Numbered from the stretch's first letter, positions 1 through 5,837 are shown. The stretch is DNA of 10,401 nucleotides from CAVOBC01 sp963693635 (GCA_963693635.1 CAVOBC010000150.1:1-10401); one strand, 5' to 3'. Notes: generated by a model from the letters alone, not told the origin. A program made the numbers and translations.

Positions 1-1
1 C

Positions 2-94
2 GACTGGTTTGACTGCCGCAAGCTAGACGGCGCGTTCATGTATTGGGCGGCCGGCTGCGTGGATGAACTCGCTGCACTCGAGGGGGGGGCCTAG
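2..94 (+). CDS. C-terminal end of an unrecognised protein (partial)
   Basis: An open frame enters from the left edge and ends at TAG 92-94, giving 30 residues that finish ELAALEGGA. The segment contains two cysteines and several aromatic residues (DWFDCRK near the start, FMYWAAGC in the middle). It stops one base before the proposed TTG start of the next gene, the tight spacing expected inside an operon, which is the main reason to believe it is coding. I do not recognise the family and the N-terminal part lies outside the window, so no function is proposed. A 30-codon open frame could occur by chance. Confidence 0.4.
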   Translation, partial: DWFDCRKLDGAFMYWAAGCVDELAALEGGA

Positions 95-95
95 A

Positions 96-572
96 TTGGA
101 TTTCATCTGGCTCTTCGAGTGGCTGGACGCCTCCTTCATCGCGGATGCTGCCAAGGCGTACGGTGGGGTCTACGTGGTCGTGCAGACCGCGCACCTGATG
201 GGACTTGCCATGCTCGGGGGCATGGTCATCGTTGCGGACCTGCGCCTTCTGGGCGTGCTAATGACAGGATTTCCGATTAGCACCGTTGTGCGCAATGCGC
301 AGAGGGGCTTCAACGTCGCGATCGTCGTCCTCGTGTTGTCCGGTATCTTTCTCGCCGGCGCGGTCTCGATGAAGCTGTACTACAACGAGATGTTTCTCGC
401 CAAGATGATTGGCCTCGGTGTCGGCATATTGTTTGTCTACCTTATCCGCGCGCCGCTCCTGGCAAGAGAAGCGGACGAGCTTTCGCCCTGGCTTTGCAGA
501 CTCATGGGCACCGCGTCTCTGGTGCTATGGTTTACTGTCGCTGCGTCCGGTCGCTGGATCGGATTTTCCTGA
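96..572 (+). CDS. Four-helix integral membrane protein, DUF6644-like
   Basis: A 158-residue inner-membrane protein with about four hydrophobic segments, at roughly residues 24-48, 72-91, 100-118 and 135-157. The opening FIWLFEWLDAS, the QTAHLMG stretch in helix 1, VADLRLLG after it, and the closing SGRWIGF match my memory of the uncharacterised DUF6644 family, whose members also begin close to the FFEWLE-like motif. For that reason I prefer TTG at 96, preceded by a purine-rich GAGGGGGG tract. An in-frame ATG at 63 would add 11 unlikely residues and overlap the upstream gene. The histidine in helix 1 could bind haem or metal, but that is inference. It heads the envelope gene run with the small membrane peptide, cytochrome c and HupE-like genes. 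Family identity is fairly likely; function is unknown. Confidence 0.8.
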   Translation: MDFIWLFEWLDASFIADAAKAYGGVYVVVQTAHLMGLAMLGGMVIVADLRLLGVLMTGFPISTVVRNAQRGFNVAIVVLVLSGIFLAGAVSMKLYYNEMFLAKMIGLGVGILFVYLIRAPLLAREADELSPWLCRLMGTASLVLWFTVAASGRWIGFS

Positions 573-581
573 GGACAGGTG

Positions 582-707
582 ATGAGTAGCCCGGTTCGCA
601 AAGCTCTGGCAGTCGCGATTTCCATCGGTATTCTGGTTGTTGCAGCCTGGTTTTGGACCGGGCAGGTGAACAACGTGCAGGAAACGCTGCAGCTCATGTA
701 TGGCTAG
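582..707 (+). CDS. Small single-pass membrane peptide (41 aa)
   Basis: ATG at 582 lies nine bases after the previous stop and has GAGG (571-574) seven bases upstream, a good ribosome-binding site. The 41 residues begin MSSPVRKA, continue with one hydrophobic helix at about residues 8-25 (including GILVVAAWFW), and end in a short polar tail, VNNVQETLQLMYG. The basic N-terminus and polar C-terminus suggest the tail faces the periplasm. A peptide of this size beside a membrane protein and a cytochrome could be a small complex subunit or assembly factor, but that is inference from context. It is too short for family recognition. Support comes from the RBS, the hydrophobic pattern and the tight spacing. 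Confidence 0.6.
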   Translation: MSSPVRKALAVAISIGILVVAAWFWTGQVNNVQETLQLMYG

Positions 708-722
708 CGGGCTTGAAGCCCG
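708..722 (+). terminator. Small hairpin directly after the 41-aa gene
   Basis: CGGGC (708-712) and GCCCG (718-722) form a perfect 5-bp stem with loop TTGAA, immediately after stop codon 705-707. No run of T follows, so it is not a classical intrinsic terminator. It may slow transcription, protect the upstream message from 3' decay, or be chance. Confidence 0.3.
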
Positions 723-760
723 AGACCTTGAGAAGTGCGGGAGATACTCTTTTAGCAAGC

Positions 761-803
761 TGATTCAGTCACCTGATTCAGTCACCTGATTCAGTCACCT
801 GAT
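761..803 (+). repeat. Three tandem copies of a 13-bp repeat
   Basis: TGATTCAGTCACC occurs three times head to tail without mismatch (761-773, 774-786, 787-799), followed by a partial TGAT (800-803). Each unit together with the start of the next contains the half-sites TCAG and CTGA as an imperfect palindrome around TCAC. The array ends three bases before the purine-rich RBS of the cytochrome gene, so it lies in that gene's leader or promoter. Perfect identity suggests a recent expansion by slippage, or a binding array. Confidence 0.9.
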
Positions 804-818
804 AGTGGGAGAGATGGG

Positions 819-1349
819 ATGGGGGCTCGAGCATTAACGTTGAGGGCGCGTTGGTTAACGCCGGCGAGGATGACGCGGGTGTGGGTGCCCGGAGCGCGGT
901 TGAGGGGATTGCTGGTGCTTGCCGTCCTGCTGGCGGTGTCATCGTGCGACCAGGGGGCGCCAGCATCCGCGGTGTCCTATCGCCTTGATCTCACGATGCA
1001 CGAGGTCATGTCTGAGGTGCTCGACCCCGCTGCGGACGGGGTCTGGGGCAACGTTGGATTCGTCATCACTGCCGCAGGCGAGCAGAACCTTGCGCCGACC
1101 ACGGATGAAGGCTGGTTAAGTGTCGCCCACAGCGGGGCCGTGGTGGCGGAGACGGCGAATCTGCTCCGTTTGCCGGGCCGTGCACGTCCCGGCGATTGGT
1201 CCGAGATCGCGGCCGGGCTTGCCGACGCGGGTATGGCCGCGCGCGCGGCAGCGCTTGCCAGGGACGAAGACGCTCTCTTTGAAGCGGGTGGCACCATCTA
1301 TCGAGTATGCGTTTCGTGCCACCAGATCTATCTGGTTGGCGAAGAGTGA
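819..1349 (+). CDS. Class II cytochrome c-like lipoprotein
   Basis: A 176-residue exported haem protein. A hydrophobic stretch, LLVLAVLLAV, is followed by SSC, a lipobox that places the lipidated cysteine at residue 43, so the mature protein should be membrane-anchored in the periplasm. The only haem motif is CVSCH at residues 164-168, eight residues from the end. This C-terminal position is typical of class II (c'/c556-type) cytochromes, which are four-helix bundles. M60 and M64 in the first mature helix (LTMHEVMSEVLDPAADGVW) are candidates for the distal haem ligand. ATG 819 has GGGAGAG at 807-813; ATG 870 is an alternative with a poorly spaced RBS. The three-copy repeat lies just upstream, and the stop overlaps the start of the HupE-like gene, so the two are probably translated together. 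Electron-transfer partner unknown. Confidence 0.8.
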   Translation: MGARALTLRARWLTPARMTRVWVPGARLRGLLVLAVLLAVSSCDQGAPASAVSYRLDLTMHEVMSEVLDPAADGVWGNVGFVITAAGEQNLAPTTDEGWLSVAHSGAVVAETANLLRLPGRARPGDWSEIAAGLADAGMAARAAALARDEDALFEAGGTIYRVCVSCHQIYLVGEE

Positions 1350-2047
1350 CGCCGGGCGTTCCATCGGTCGACAGGTGGTGCCAGGCCATCCTCTGCGCGG
1401 CGTTGCTATGCATGCCGGCGATCTGCATGGCGCATGCCATTTCCGACACCAACGCGCGATTTGTCGAGGCTATCAGCGGGCCCGCCATTGTCCCGTTTCT
1501 GTATCTCGGGGCCAAACACATGGTCACCGGGTACGACCACCTGCTGTTCCTGGTTGGGGTGGTCTTTTTCCTGTATCGCCCGAGGGACGTCGTGCTTTAC
1601 GTCAGCATGTTCACGCTCGGTCACAGTCTGACGTTGCTGTTGGGCGTGTTTGCGGGCCTGAATGTGAATCCCTATATCATCGACGGCATCATTGGGCTGT
1701 CCGTCGTTTACAAGGCCTTCGAGAATCTTGGCGGTTTCGCGCGACTCGGCTGGTCGATTGATACGCGCATGGCCGTCTTTGCATTTGGGCTCACGCACGG
1801 GCTTGGCCTTGCGACCAAGGTGCTCGACCTGACGGTGGCAGAAGAGGGCCTCGTGACGAATATCGTCAGCTTCAACGTGGGCGTTGAGATTGGCCAACTG
1901 CTTGTGCTCGCCTTTGTGATCATCCTTTTGAATGAGTGGCGTCGGTCCAGTAACTTTCCTCGCCACGCGGCCGCAGCGAACGTCGTTCTGATGTCGGCCG
2001 GATTCGGCCTTGCGGGCTATCAGTTTGCCGGGCTCCTCCTGTCGTGA
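1346..2047 (+). CDS. HupE/UreJ-family membrane protein
   Basis: A 233-residue membrane protein of the HupE/UreJ type (HupE/UreJ_2-like). Members are associated with nickel or other metal transport beside hydrogenase, urease or metalloenzyme genes. A signal peptide (residues about 11-31, ending MAHA) precedes several helices carrying the family signatures: KHMVTGYDHLLFL (57-69), FTLGHSLTL (89-97), FGLTHGLGLA (147-156) and FNVGVEIGQL (176-185). H58, D64, H65, H93, H151 and E181 are the likely metal ligands inside the membrane. I chose GTG 1346, which overlaps the cytochrome stop by two bases (GTGA) and gives a normal signal peptide; ATG 1307 would add 13 residues and overlap by 43 bases. No hydrogenase or urease gene is visible here, so the metal is uncertain. 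Confidence 0.88.
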   Translation: MTPGVPSVDRWCQAILCAALLCMPAICMAHAISDTNARFVEAISGPAIVPFLYLGAKHMVTGYDHLLFLVGVVFFLYRPRDVVLYVSMFTLGHSLTLLLGVFAGLNVNPYIIDGIIGLSVVYKAFENLGGFARLGWSIDTRMAVFAFGLTHGLGLATKVLDLTVAEEGLVTNIVSFNVGVEIGQLLVLAFVIILLNEWRRSSNFPRHAAAANVVLMSAGFGLAGYQFAGLLLS

Positions 2048-2081
2048 ACGGGGCTGTCGCAAATAAAAAGGTGCGCATCTC

Positions 2082-2636
2082 ATGAAACACTTGGTGGTGC
2101 AGATAGCGGGCGCTGCGGGCGTGGCGGGTGTCGTCCTTCTGCTTGCCGTGCTGCCGGCCGAGTACGGATATGATCCCACCGGCGTTGGTGAGGTTCTGGG
2201 GCTGACCGGCCTCGCTGAGGTGCCACCACGCGTGCTGAGCCTACGCAGCGAAGTCCTTCGACGGGACGAGGTCAGCTTCGAACTCGCGCCGTTTGAATCG
2301 GTGGAGTACAAATATCGCCTTGATCAGGGTGCCGCGATGACCTTTGCATGGCGGGCGACAGGCGACGTCGCCTACGACATGCACGCAGAACCGGACGGAG
2401 CGCCCGAGGGCTTTGCCGAGAGCTTTGGTGCCGGTGCGAGCGGGGGCAGGGCAGGGTCTTATGTCGCACCGTTCACCGGTATTCATGGCTGGTACTGGGA
2501 GAATCGACAGCAGCAACGGGTTACCGTGACATTGGGCAGCGTTGGGTTCTACACGGAAACAACGACGTTCAGGGACGGGTTCCAGACGACTTCCGTGCCG
2601 CCGCGGAATACGCCGCAGCCAGCTACCATGCAGTAG
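2082..2636 (+). CDS. Transmembrane anchor protein of metal-associated gene clusters
   Basis: A 184-residue protein with one N-terminal membrane helix (about residues 6-25) followed by the signature LPAEYGYDPTGVGEVLGLT (24-42) and a periplasmic domain. The domain contains EYKYRLDQGAAMTFAWRAT (75-93), DMHAEP (99-104) and FTGIHGWYWENR (131-142). This order matches proteins I recall being annotated 'transmembrane anchor protein', often beside Czc-type efflux or HupE genes; their biochemical role is not established. Family members commonly carry a long Ala/Pro-rich linker after the helix, which is short here. AAAAAGG (2065-2071) provides an RBS ten bases before the ATG. It follows the HupE-like gene by 34 bases and is probably co-transcribed. 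The conserved His and Trp residues could bind metal, which is inference. Confidence 0.8.
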   Translation: MKHLVVQIAGAAGVAGVVLLLAVLPAEYGYDPTGVGEVLGLTGLAEVPPRVLSLRSEVLRRDEVSFELAPFESVEYKYRLDQGAAMTFAWRATGDVAYDMHAEPDGAPEGFAESFGAGASGGRAGSYVAPFTGIHGWYWENRQQQRVTVTLGSVGFYTETTTFRDGFQTTSVPPRNTPQPATMQ

Positions 2637-2647
2637 TTGCCCACTGT

Positions 2648-2677
2648 GGTCCGACGACAGCACCTTGTCGTGGGACC
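2648..2677 (+). terminator. Strong hairpin after the anchor gene, no T-run
   Basis: GGTCCGACGACA (2648-2659) pairs with TGTCGTGGGACC (2666-2677) over 12 positions with one mismatch, around the 6-base loop GCACCT. It starts 11 bases after the anchor gene's stop. The lack of a T-run argues against a simple intrinsic terminator. It may be a 3' stabiliser or a partial terminator between the HupE-like genes and the ABM lipoprotein gene. Confidence 0.4.
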
Positions 2678-2846
2678 GCGCCGGGGTGGTCGCCCCTCTC
2701 GTCTGTCGGTTCGTTCCTGGGTGTTGGTCATGGCATTTGCGGCCCGGCTGCCGGGGGCGTATGTTGCCGGGGTCCTTGCGTTGCCGCAAAACAACCAGAT
2801 GTTGCAACCAGTGAAGAGCCAACCAAAAAACAAAACGGTGCCGCCG

Positions 2847-3251
2847 ATGAAACGACTTTTCCCGAATCTCCTACTGAATATCGTCGCCGTTCTTGCGATT
2901 GTCACTGTCGCAGGCTGCACCAGCGCTCCACCGAAGGCCCTCTCGACCCCGGATGGTCTGGTCTTTCTGACGATTGACCTCAACGTGCAGCCCGACAAGA
3001 TGGACGAGTTTCTTGCGGTCATGATCGAGGCGGCGCCTGACACGCGGGCGTGGGAGGGTTGTCGCATGTTTGACATCTACGTTGATGAGAACCGGCCGGG
3101 CCGGGTAGTTTTCTACGAGATCTGGGACACCAAGGAGCAGCAGCAGGAATACATCAGCTGGCGTGGAGAGTCGGGTTTCAATGCGAAACTCGCCCCGTTC
3201 ATGGCTGCAGGTGGTGGCGGTCTCAGCTACTTCCGCAAGGTCGACGGCTAG
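2847..3251 (+). CDS. ABM-domain lipoprotein (putative quinol monooxygenase fold)
   Basis: A 134-residue predicted lipoprotein. MKRLFPN, a hydrophobic helix and VAGC place the lipidated cysteine at residue 24. Residues about 37-131 form an antibiotic-biosynthesis-monooxygenase (ABM) domain, a small ferredoxin-like dimeric fold, recognised by DTRAWEGCRMFDIYVDE (65-81), PGRVVFYEIWDTKEQQQEY (84-102) and ISWRGESG (103-110). Most ABM proteins are cytosolic and oxidise quinols or degrade haem; here the domain should sit on the membrane outside the cytoplasm. ATG 2847 gives a proper lipoprotein signal; the open frame extends further upstream to 2637, but that part looks like no signal sequence or domain and the RBS is weak at every candidate. 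It follows the HupE-like operon after 210 bases, so it may belong to the same transcript or have its own promoter. Substrate unknown. Confidence 0.8.
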   Translation: MKRLFPNLLLNIVAVLAIVTVAGCTSAPPKALSTPDGLVFLTIDLNVQPDKMDEFLAVMIEAAPDTRAWEGCRMFDIYVDENRPGRVVFYEIWDTKEQQQEYISWRGESGFNAKLAPFMAAGGGGLSYFRKVDG

Positions 3252-3256
3252 CGGTT

Positions 3257-3271
3257 CCTGAACGTTTCAGG
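3257..3271 (+). terminator. Short hairpin after the ABM gene
   Basis: CCTGAA (3257-3262) and TTCAGG (3266-3271) form a perfect 6-bp stem with a CGT loop, six bases after the ABM gene's stop codon. No T-run follows, so termination strength is doubtful. Confidence 0.3.
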
Positions 3272-3369
3272 CGGTTGCCGGGCGAACTGGACGGGGGCGA
3301 GCAACGCCCGCACGACTCTCTGCAAGCACGCTGCAACCGCTCTGAAATCGCATCGCACCGAAGCTGGGC

Positions 3370-3541
3370 TGCCAGCAGAGAATTACTTGGCAGGCAGACC
3401 TGCCTGGCGCGGGCTTCCTTCTCAACGCCTGCGGTCTACAGCGTAGACGAACGCCAGTACGTTGCTGCCGCCGGCGGCGGCAGGCTCGGACCGCCTTCCG
3501 GCTCCGAATACGTCGCGTTCAGCCTACCAATGTCAGATTGA
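3370..3541 (+). pseudogene. Decayed C-terminal fragment of a PQQ-dependent dehydrogenase
   Basis: Two overlapping frames together spell the end of a quinoprotein dehydrogenase. Frame one reads ITWQADLPGAGF (about 3382-3417). After a one-base frame change near 3415-3421 the next frame reads STPAVYSVDERQYVAAAGGG, then RLGPPSGSEYVAFSLP, ending at TGA 3539-3541. This pattern (W-x-x-x-LP-x-GGF, ATPAVY-x-VDGRQYV-x-x-AAGG, G-x-GDAYVAFALP) is the C-terminal blade of membrane-associated PQQ dehydrogenases that oxidise sugars or alcohols in the periplasm. Roughly 55 residues of a protein normally over 500 long remain, with no start and no upstream match that I can see. It is therefore a remnant left by deletion or rearrangement. 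The GC palindrome at 3465-3483 is part of its Ala/Gly codons. Confidence 0.6.
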
Positions 3542-3611
3542 AGTCGCCCCACAACACCCACTGTGCATTGTTAAGTCGTTGATTTGTCGCGAGCGGGCTG
3601 ACGCACACGAC

Positions 3612-3642
3612 ACTGAAACAGTGCCGGAAGGCATTTTTCAGT
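3612..3642. terminator. Long hairpin, likely terminator between convergent genes
   Basis: ACTGAAA (3612-3618) pairs with TTTCAGT (3636-3642). After one unpaired C (3619), AGTGCC (3620-3625) pairs with GGCATT (3630-3635), one pair being G-T, around a GGAA loop. That is 13 pairs in 31 bases. T3634-3638 on the plus strand could also act as the T-run of the inner hairpin alone. Its place between genes that face each other fits a terminator, perhaps originally that of the lost PQQ dehydrogenase. Confidence 0.5.
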
Positions 3643-3716
3643 AACCTTTCATGGAACTCACTGCACGACAGCGCGGTAATCTGGCACCGTGAATGGCTGT
3701 TAGAGAGGCAGCCGCG

Positions 3717-5270
3717 CTACTGCTCGCTTGGCGCACCCCGGTAGGCATCGTCAGCATTGATCATTGCATCTGCCAACTGCTCGATCATCTGATATCGTGT
3801 CGACCGGTCTGCGCTCGAGCCACCCGAGAGGTCAGTCAACTCGTCCGGGTCGCCCCGCAGGTCAAATAGCTGGTCTTCACCTTTCGAGTTTCGTGTGTAC
3901 CGGTGGGTCTTGGTGATGACCGTCCTTGTCTTTGCCGGGATGGGCGTCAACGTCGACACGATCGGTGCAATGTCGTCCTCAACCAGAACCGAATCGCGGA
4001 CACTTGCACCAGGGTCCACAAGAACCGGGGACAGCGACTGGCCCTGGATGCCGTCATATGCCGCGATGCCGGCGAGATCCAGCAACGTGGGTCCGAGATC
4101 GATACTCGATGCAAGGGACGAGGTACGCGCCGCCGGCTTGCCGGGTGCATCAATGATGAGCGGCACCTGCAATGAGCCGCGATAGTGCATGAAGCCCTTC
4201 AGCATTAGTCCATGATCGCCCATCATGTCGCCGTGATCGCTGGTGAAGACAACCAGTGTCTCGTCGCGAACGCCAAGTTCTGTGAGTCGACGCATGATCT
4301 TGCCGACACCGTCATCCACCATCTCTATCGCGCCGTAGGTGGCGGCGATCGCTTCTGCGAGCAGTCCATCGTCGCGAAAGCCGCACGGAGAAACCCAGTT
4401 GCGCTGGTCCCGCGGATGGATTTTGCGAAAGTTCTGCAGATGCTCCGGCGCGACGTCTAGCGGGTCGTTCCTTGTTGATGGCAGTTCGACGTCTTCTGGC
4501 GAGTGCCGGTGAAACCAGTCGCCCGGCGGCGTTATTGGGTGATGCGGGTCGGGGAAAGAGCACCACGCAAGCCACGGCTTGTTGTCCTGCTCTGCTTGCT
4601 CGATGAAATCGATGGTGCGTTCGGTCACAAATGTCGTGGAGTGAAATCGTTCTTCATACGGCGGCTGGTAGATCTGCCACCAGTCCTCCGAGCGTTTGAG
4701 CGCAGGTGAGGAGGGGTCCATCGGGACCAACAGGTCGTCTTTGTCGGCCCCCTGTTCCAGTGCCCAGCGAAAGTGGTGACCGGTGACGCGTGCGCCATGG
4801 TCGATGGTGAGTTCGATCTTCTCGAAGCCGTAGAAGTTGTCCGGTTCAGCCGGTTTGGCCTCGGCGTAGTGCTCGAAGTGTTCTACCTCGTCTTAACCAT
4901 CTGGATACGGGGACCTCGCGACGACTTCGCCGCGATAACGTGAGACGCTGTTTCTGCTCATGCCGTGCTGGAGGTGTGACTTGCCGATAAGGGCAGTCCG
5001 ATAGCCGGATGCGTGAAAGCGCCGCGCGAAAGTATTGGCGTTCCAGTCGAGAGAGCGGTCATTGAAAATCACACCGTGGGCAGTTGGCATGCGTCCGGTG
5101 AGGATCGTCGACCGATTCGGCATGCAGACGGGGTTTGCGACCCACGTGTTGTGAAAGACGGTTCCGCGCGCGGCGATCGCGTCGATGTTCGGGGTTGCGA
5201 CCACCGGGTTACCCATGCAACTCAAGTGATCGGCACGTTGCTGGTCCGTGATGATGAAGAGCACGTTCAT
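3717..5270 (-). pseudogene. Sulfatase-family hydrolase gene interrupted by an in-frame TAA
   Basis: The frame encodes a sulfatase-like hydrolase of normal length (517 codons before the final stop). It starts at ATG 5270, where MNVLFIITDQQRADHLSCMG is the usual family opening; GAGG lies nine bases before it. D9 is a metal ligand. CMPNR with C49 is the site where cysteine becomes formylglycine, followed by STILTGR. GKSHL (96-100), SFPDPHHPITPP (238-249) and TSDHGDMMGDHG (343-354) supply further active-site residues. Codon 126 (4893-4895) is TAA, between SPYPDG and DEVEHFEHY. The same frame continues on both sides without a shift, so only one codon breaks the gene. The 125-residue first part lacks half the active site and should be inactive alone. 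Alternatives are a sequencing error or readthrough. The hydrolysed substrate (sulfate or phosphonate ester) is not predictable. Confidence 0.8.
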
Positions 5271-5471
5271 TGCAGACATCCTCGAAATTTCTGTAATCAC
5301 GCGTTCGCACACGAGTCGCTGACATCATGTCACAAAGCTCGCGCTGCACGGGAGACCAGCGCTTCGTGTCAACGCGAGTGCCTGTCCCGAGCGTCAAATT
5401 GGTATTGAGATGAAGGCAACGGGCGCGCCCTGGCGCACTTCATCGAGATCGACAGGTTTGCGAGCCAGATG
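5271..5471. other. Spacer between MoaD-like and sulfatase genes
   Basis: About 200 bases without a recognised gene. On the minus strand the MoaD frame stays open for 25 codons beyond its stop, reading LARKPVDLDEVRQGAPV and then a second stop at about 5397. I do not recognise this and treat it as chance. No clear terminator or promoter is seen. Confidence 0.5.
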
Positions 5472-5714
5472 TCATCCGCCCTGGATCCTCGGCAGCAGGA
5501 ACACCTCAGCGTCTGCCGGAATCGGTTCGCTCCAGTTGTCGCGAAAGATCTCGCCATTGATTGAGACCGCGATGCCGTCGTCGACGAGGCCGTCCATGTC
5601 TGGGTAGCGTTCGAGCACCCGAGTCAGCAATTCGCGGATGGTGGTCGCTTCCACGTCGATTTCGGCCACGCCATCGGCGGCCGTTCGGAGCGCGCCGGTG
5701 AGACTCACTTTCAT
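5472..5714 (-). CDS. MoaD/ThiS-family sulfur carrier protein
   Basis: An 80-residue ubiquitin-like sulfur carrier. It shows the beta-grasp pattern: TIRELLTRVLERYP (25-38), AVSINGEIFRD (49-59), and the closing ADAEVFLLPRIQGG. The C-terminal Gly-Gly is the residue pair that is adenylated and converted to thiocarboxylate in MoaD (molybdopterin synthase small subunit) and ThiS. ATG 5714 is preceded by AAAAAGGAG with seven bases of spacing, an excellent RBS; the upstream extension of the frame has no domain features. Its position after a molybdenum hydroxylase operon on the same strand favours a molybdopterin role over thiamine synthesis, but this is inference, and no MoaE, MoeB or ThiF gene is visible nearby. 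A 359-base gap separates it from that operon, so it probably has its own promoter. Confidence 0.87.
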   Translation of the reverse strand: MKVSLTGALRTAADGVAEIDVEATTIRELLTRVLERYPDMDGLVDDGIAVSINGEIFRDNWSEPIPADAEVFLLPRIQGG

Positions 5715-5796
5715 GGTTGCGCTCCTTTTTGCCTTACATCTTTTGGTGTTTAGGTGTTTTACGTCGCCTGGGCAGCGTCGTGGAGAGCCGGAAACA

Positions 5797-5837
5797 AGAC
5801 GGCCGCCGGGCATCGTTTGGATGCGCGGCGGCCGTTT
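5797..5837 (-). terminator. Two-part GC-rich hairpin upstream of the MoaD-like gene
   Basis: ACGGCCGCC (5799-5807) pairs perfectly with GGCGGCCGT (5827-5835). Inside, GCATC (5810-5814) pairs with GATGC (5820-5824) around loop GTTTG. On the minus strand the stem is followed by CTTGTTT, a modest T-rich tail, so it could end the molybdenum hydroxylase transcript. Lying 83 bases before the MoaD-like start, it could instead be a leader attenuator for that gene. Confidence 0.5.

Larger units (their letters stand above)
3252..3716. other. Convergent intergenic region with no intact gene
   Basis: The 465 bases between the ABM gene (plus strand) and the sulfatase gene (minus strand) hold a hairpin after the ABM stop, a PQQ-dehydrogenase remnant (about 3370-3541), a small GTCTAC-AGC-GTAGAC palindrome (3434-3448) inside that remnant, and a long hairpin at 3612-3642. 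I see no complete gene, tRNA or transposon end. Confidence 0.7.

Noticed and set aside
63..95. ATG at 63 as start of the DUF6644-like gene
   Set aside because: It would add residues unlike the family N-terminus, has no clear RBS and would overlap the upstream open frame by 32 bases; TTG 96 fits better, though the ATG is not excluded.
761..803. CRISPR array
   Set aside because: The units are 13 bp and directly adjacent, without spacers.
1406..2311. 301-codon open frame on the minus strand
   Set aside because: It is the shadow of the HupE-like and anchor genes, rich in Arg/Pro/Ser with no recognisable motif.
3465..3483. GC palindrome CTGCCGCC-GGC-GGCGGCAG as a terminator or regulatory site
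   Set aside because: It coincides with the Ala/Gly codons of the AAAGGG stretch in the PQQ-dehydrogenase remnant, so repeated GCC and GGC codons explain it.
3462..3644. 60-codon plus-strand open frame
   Set aside because: It overlaps the PQQ remnant in a different frame and runs into the terminator hairpin; no RBS or domain.
4731..4892. Sulfatase seen as two separate genes, or broken by a frameshift
   Set aside because: Both parts are in the same frame with continuous sulfatase-like sequence around codon 126, so it is one gene with one stop codon. The downstream part has only a TTG at 4730 and no family-like start.
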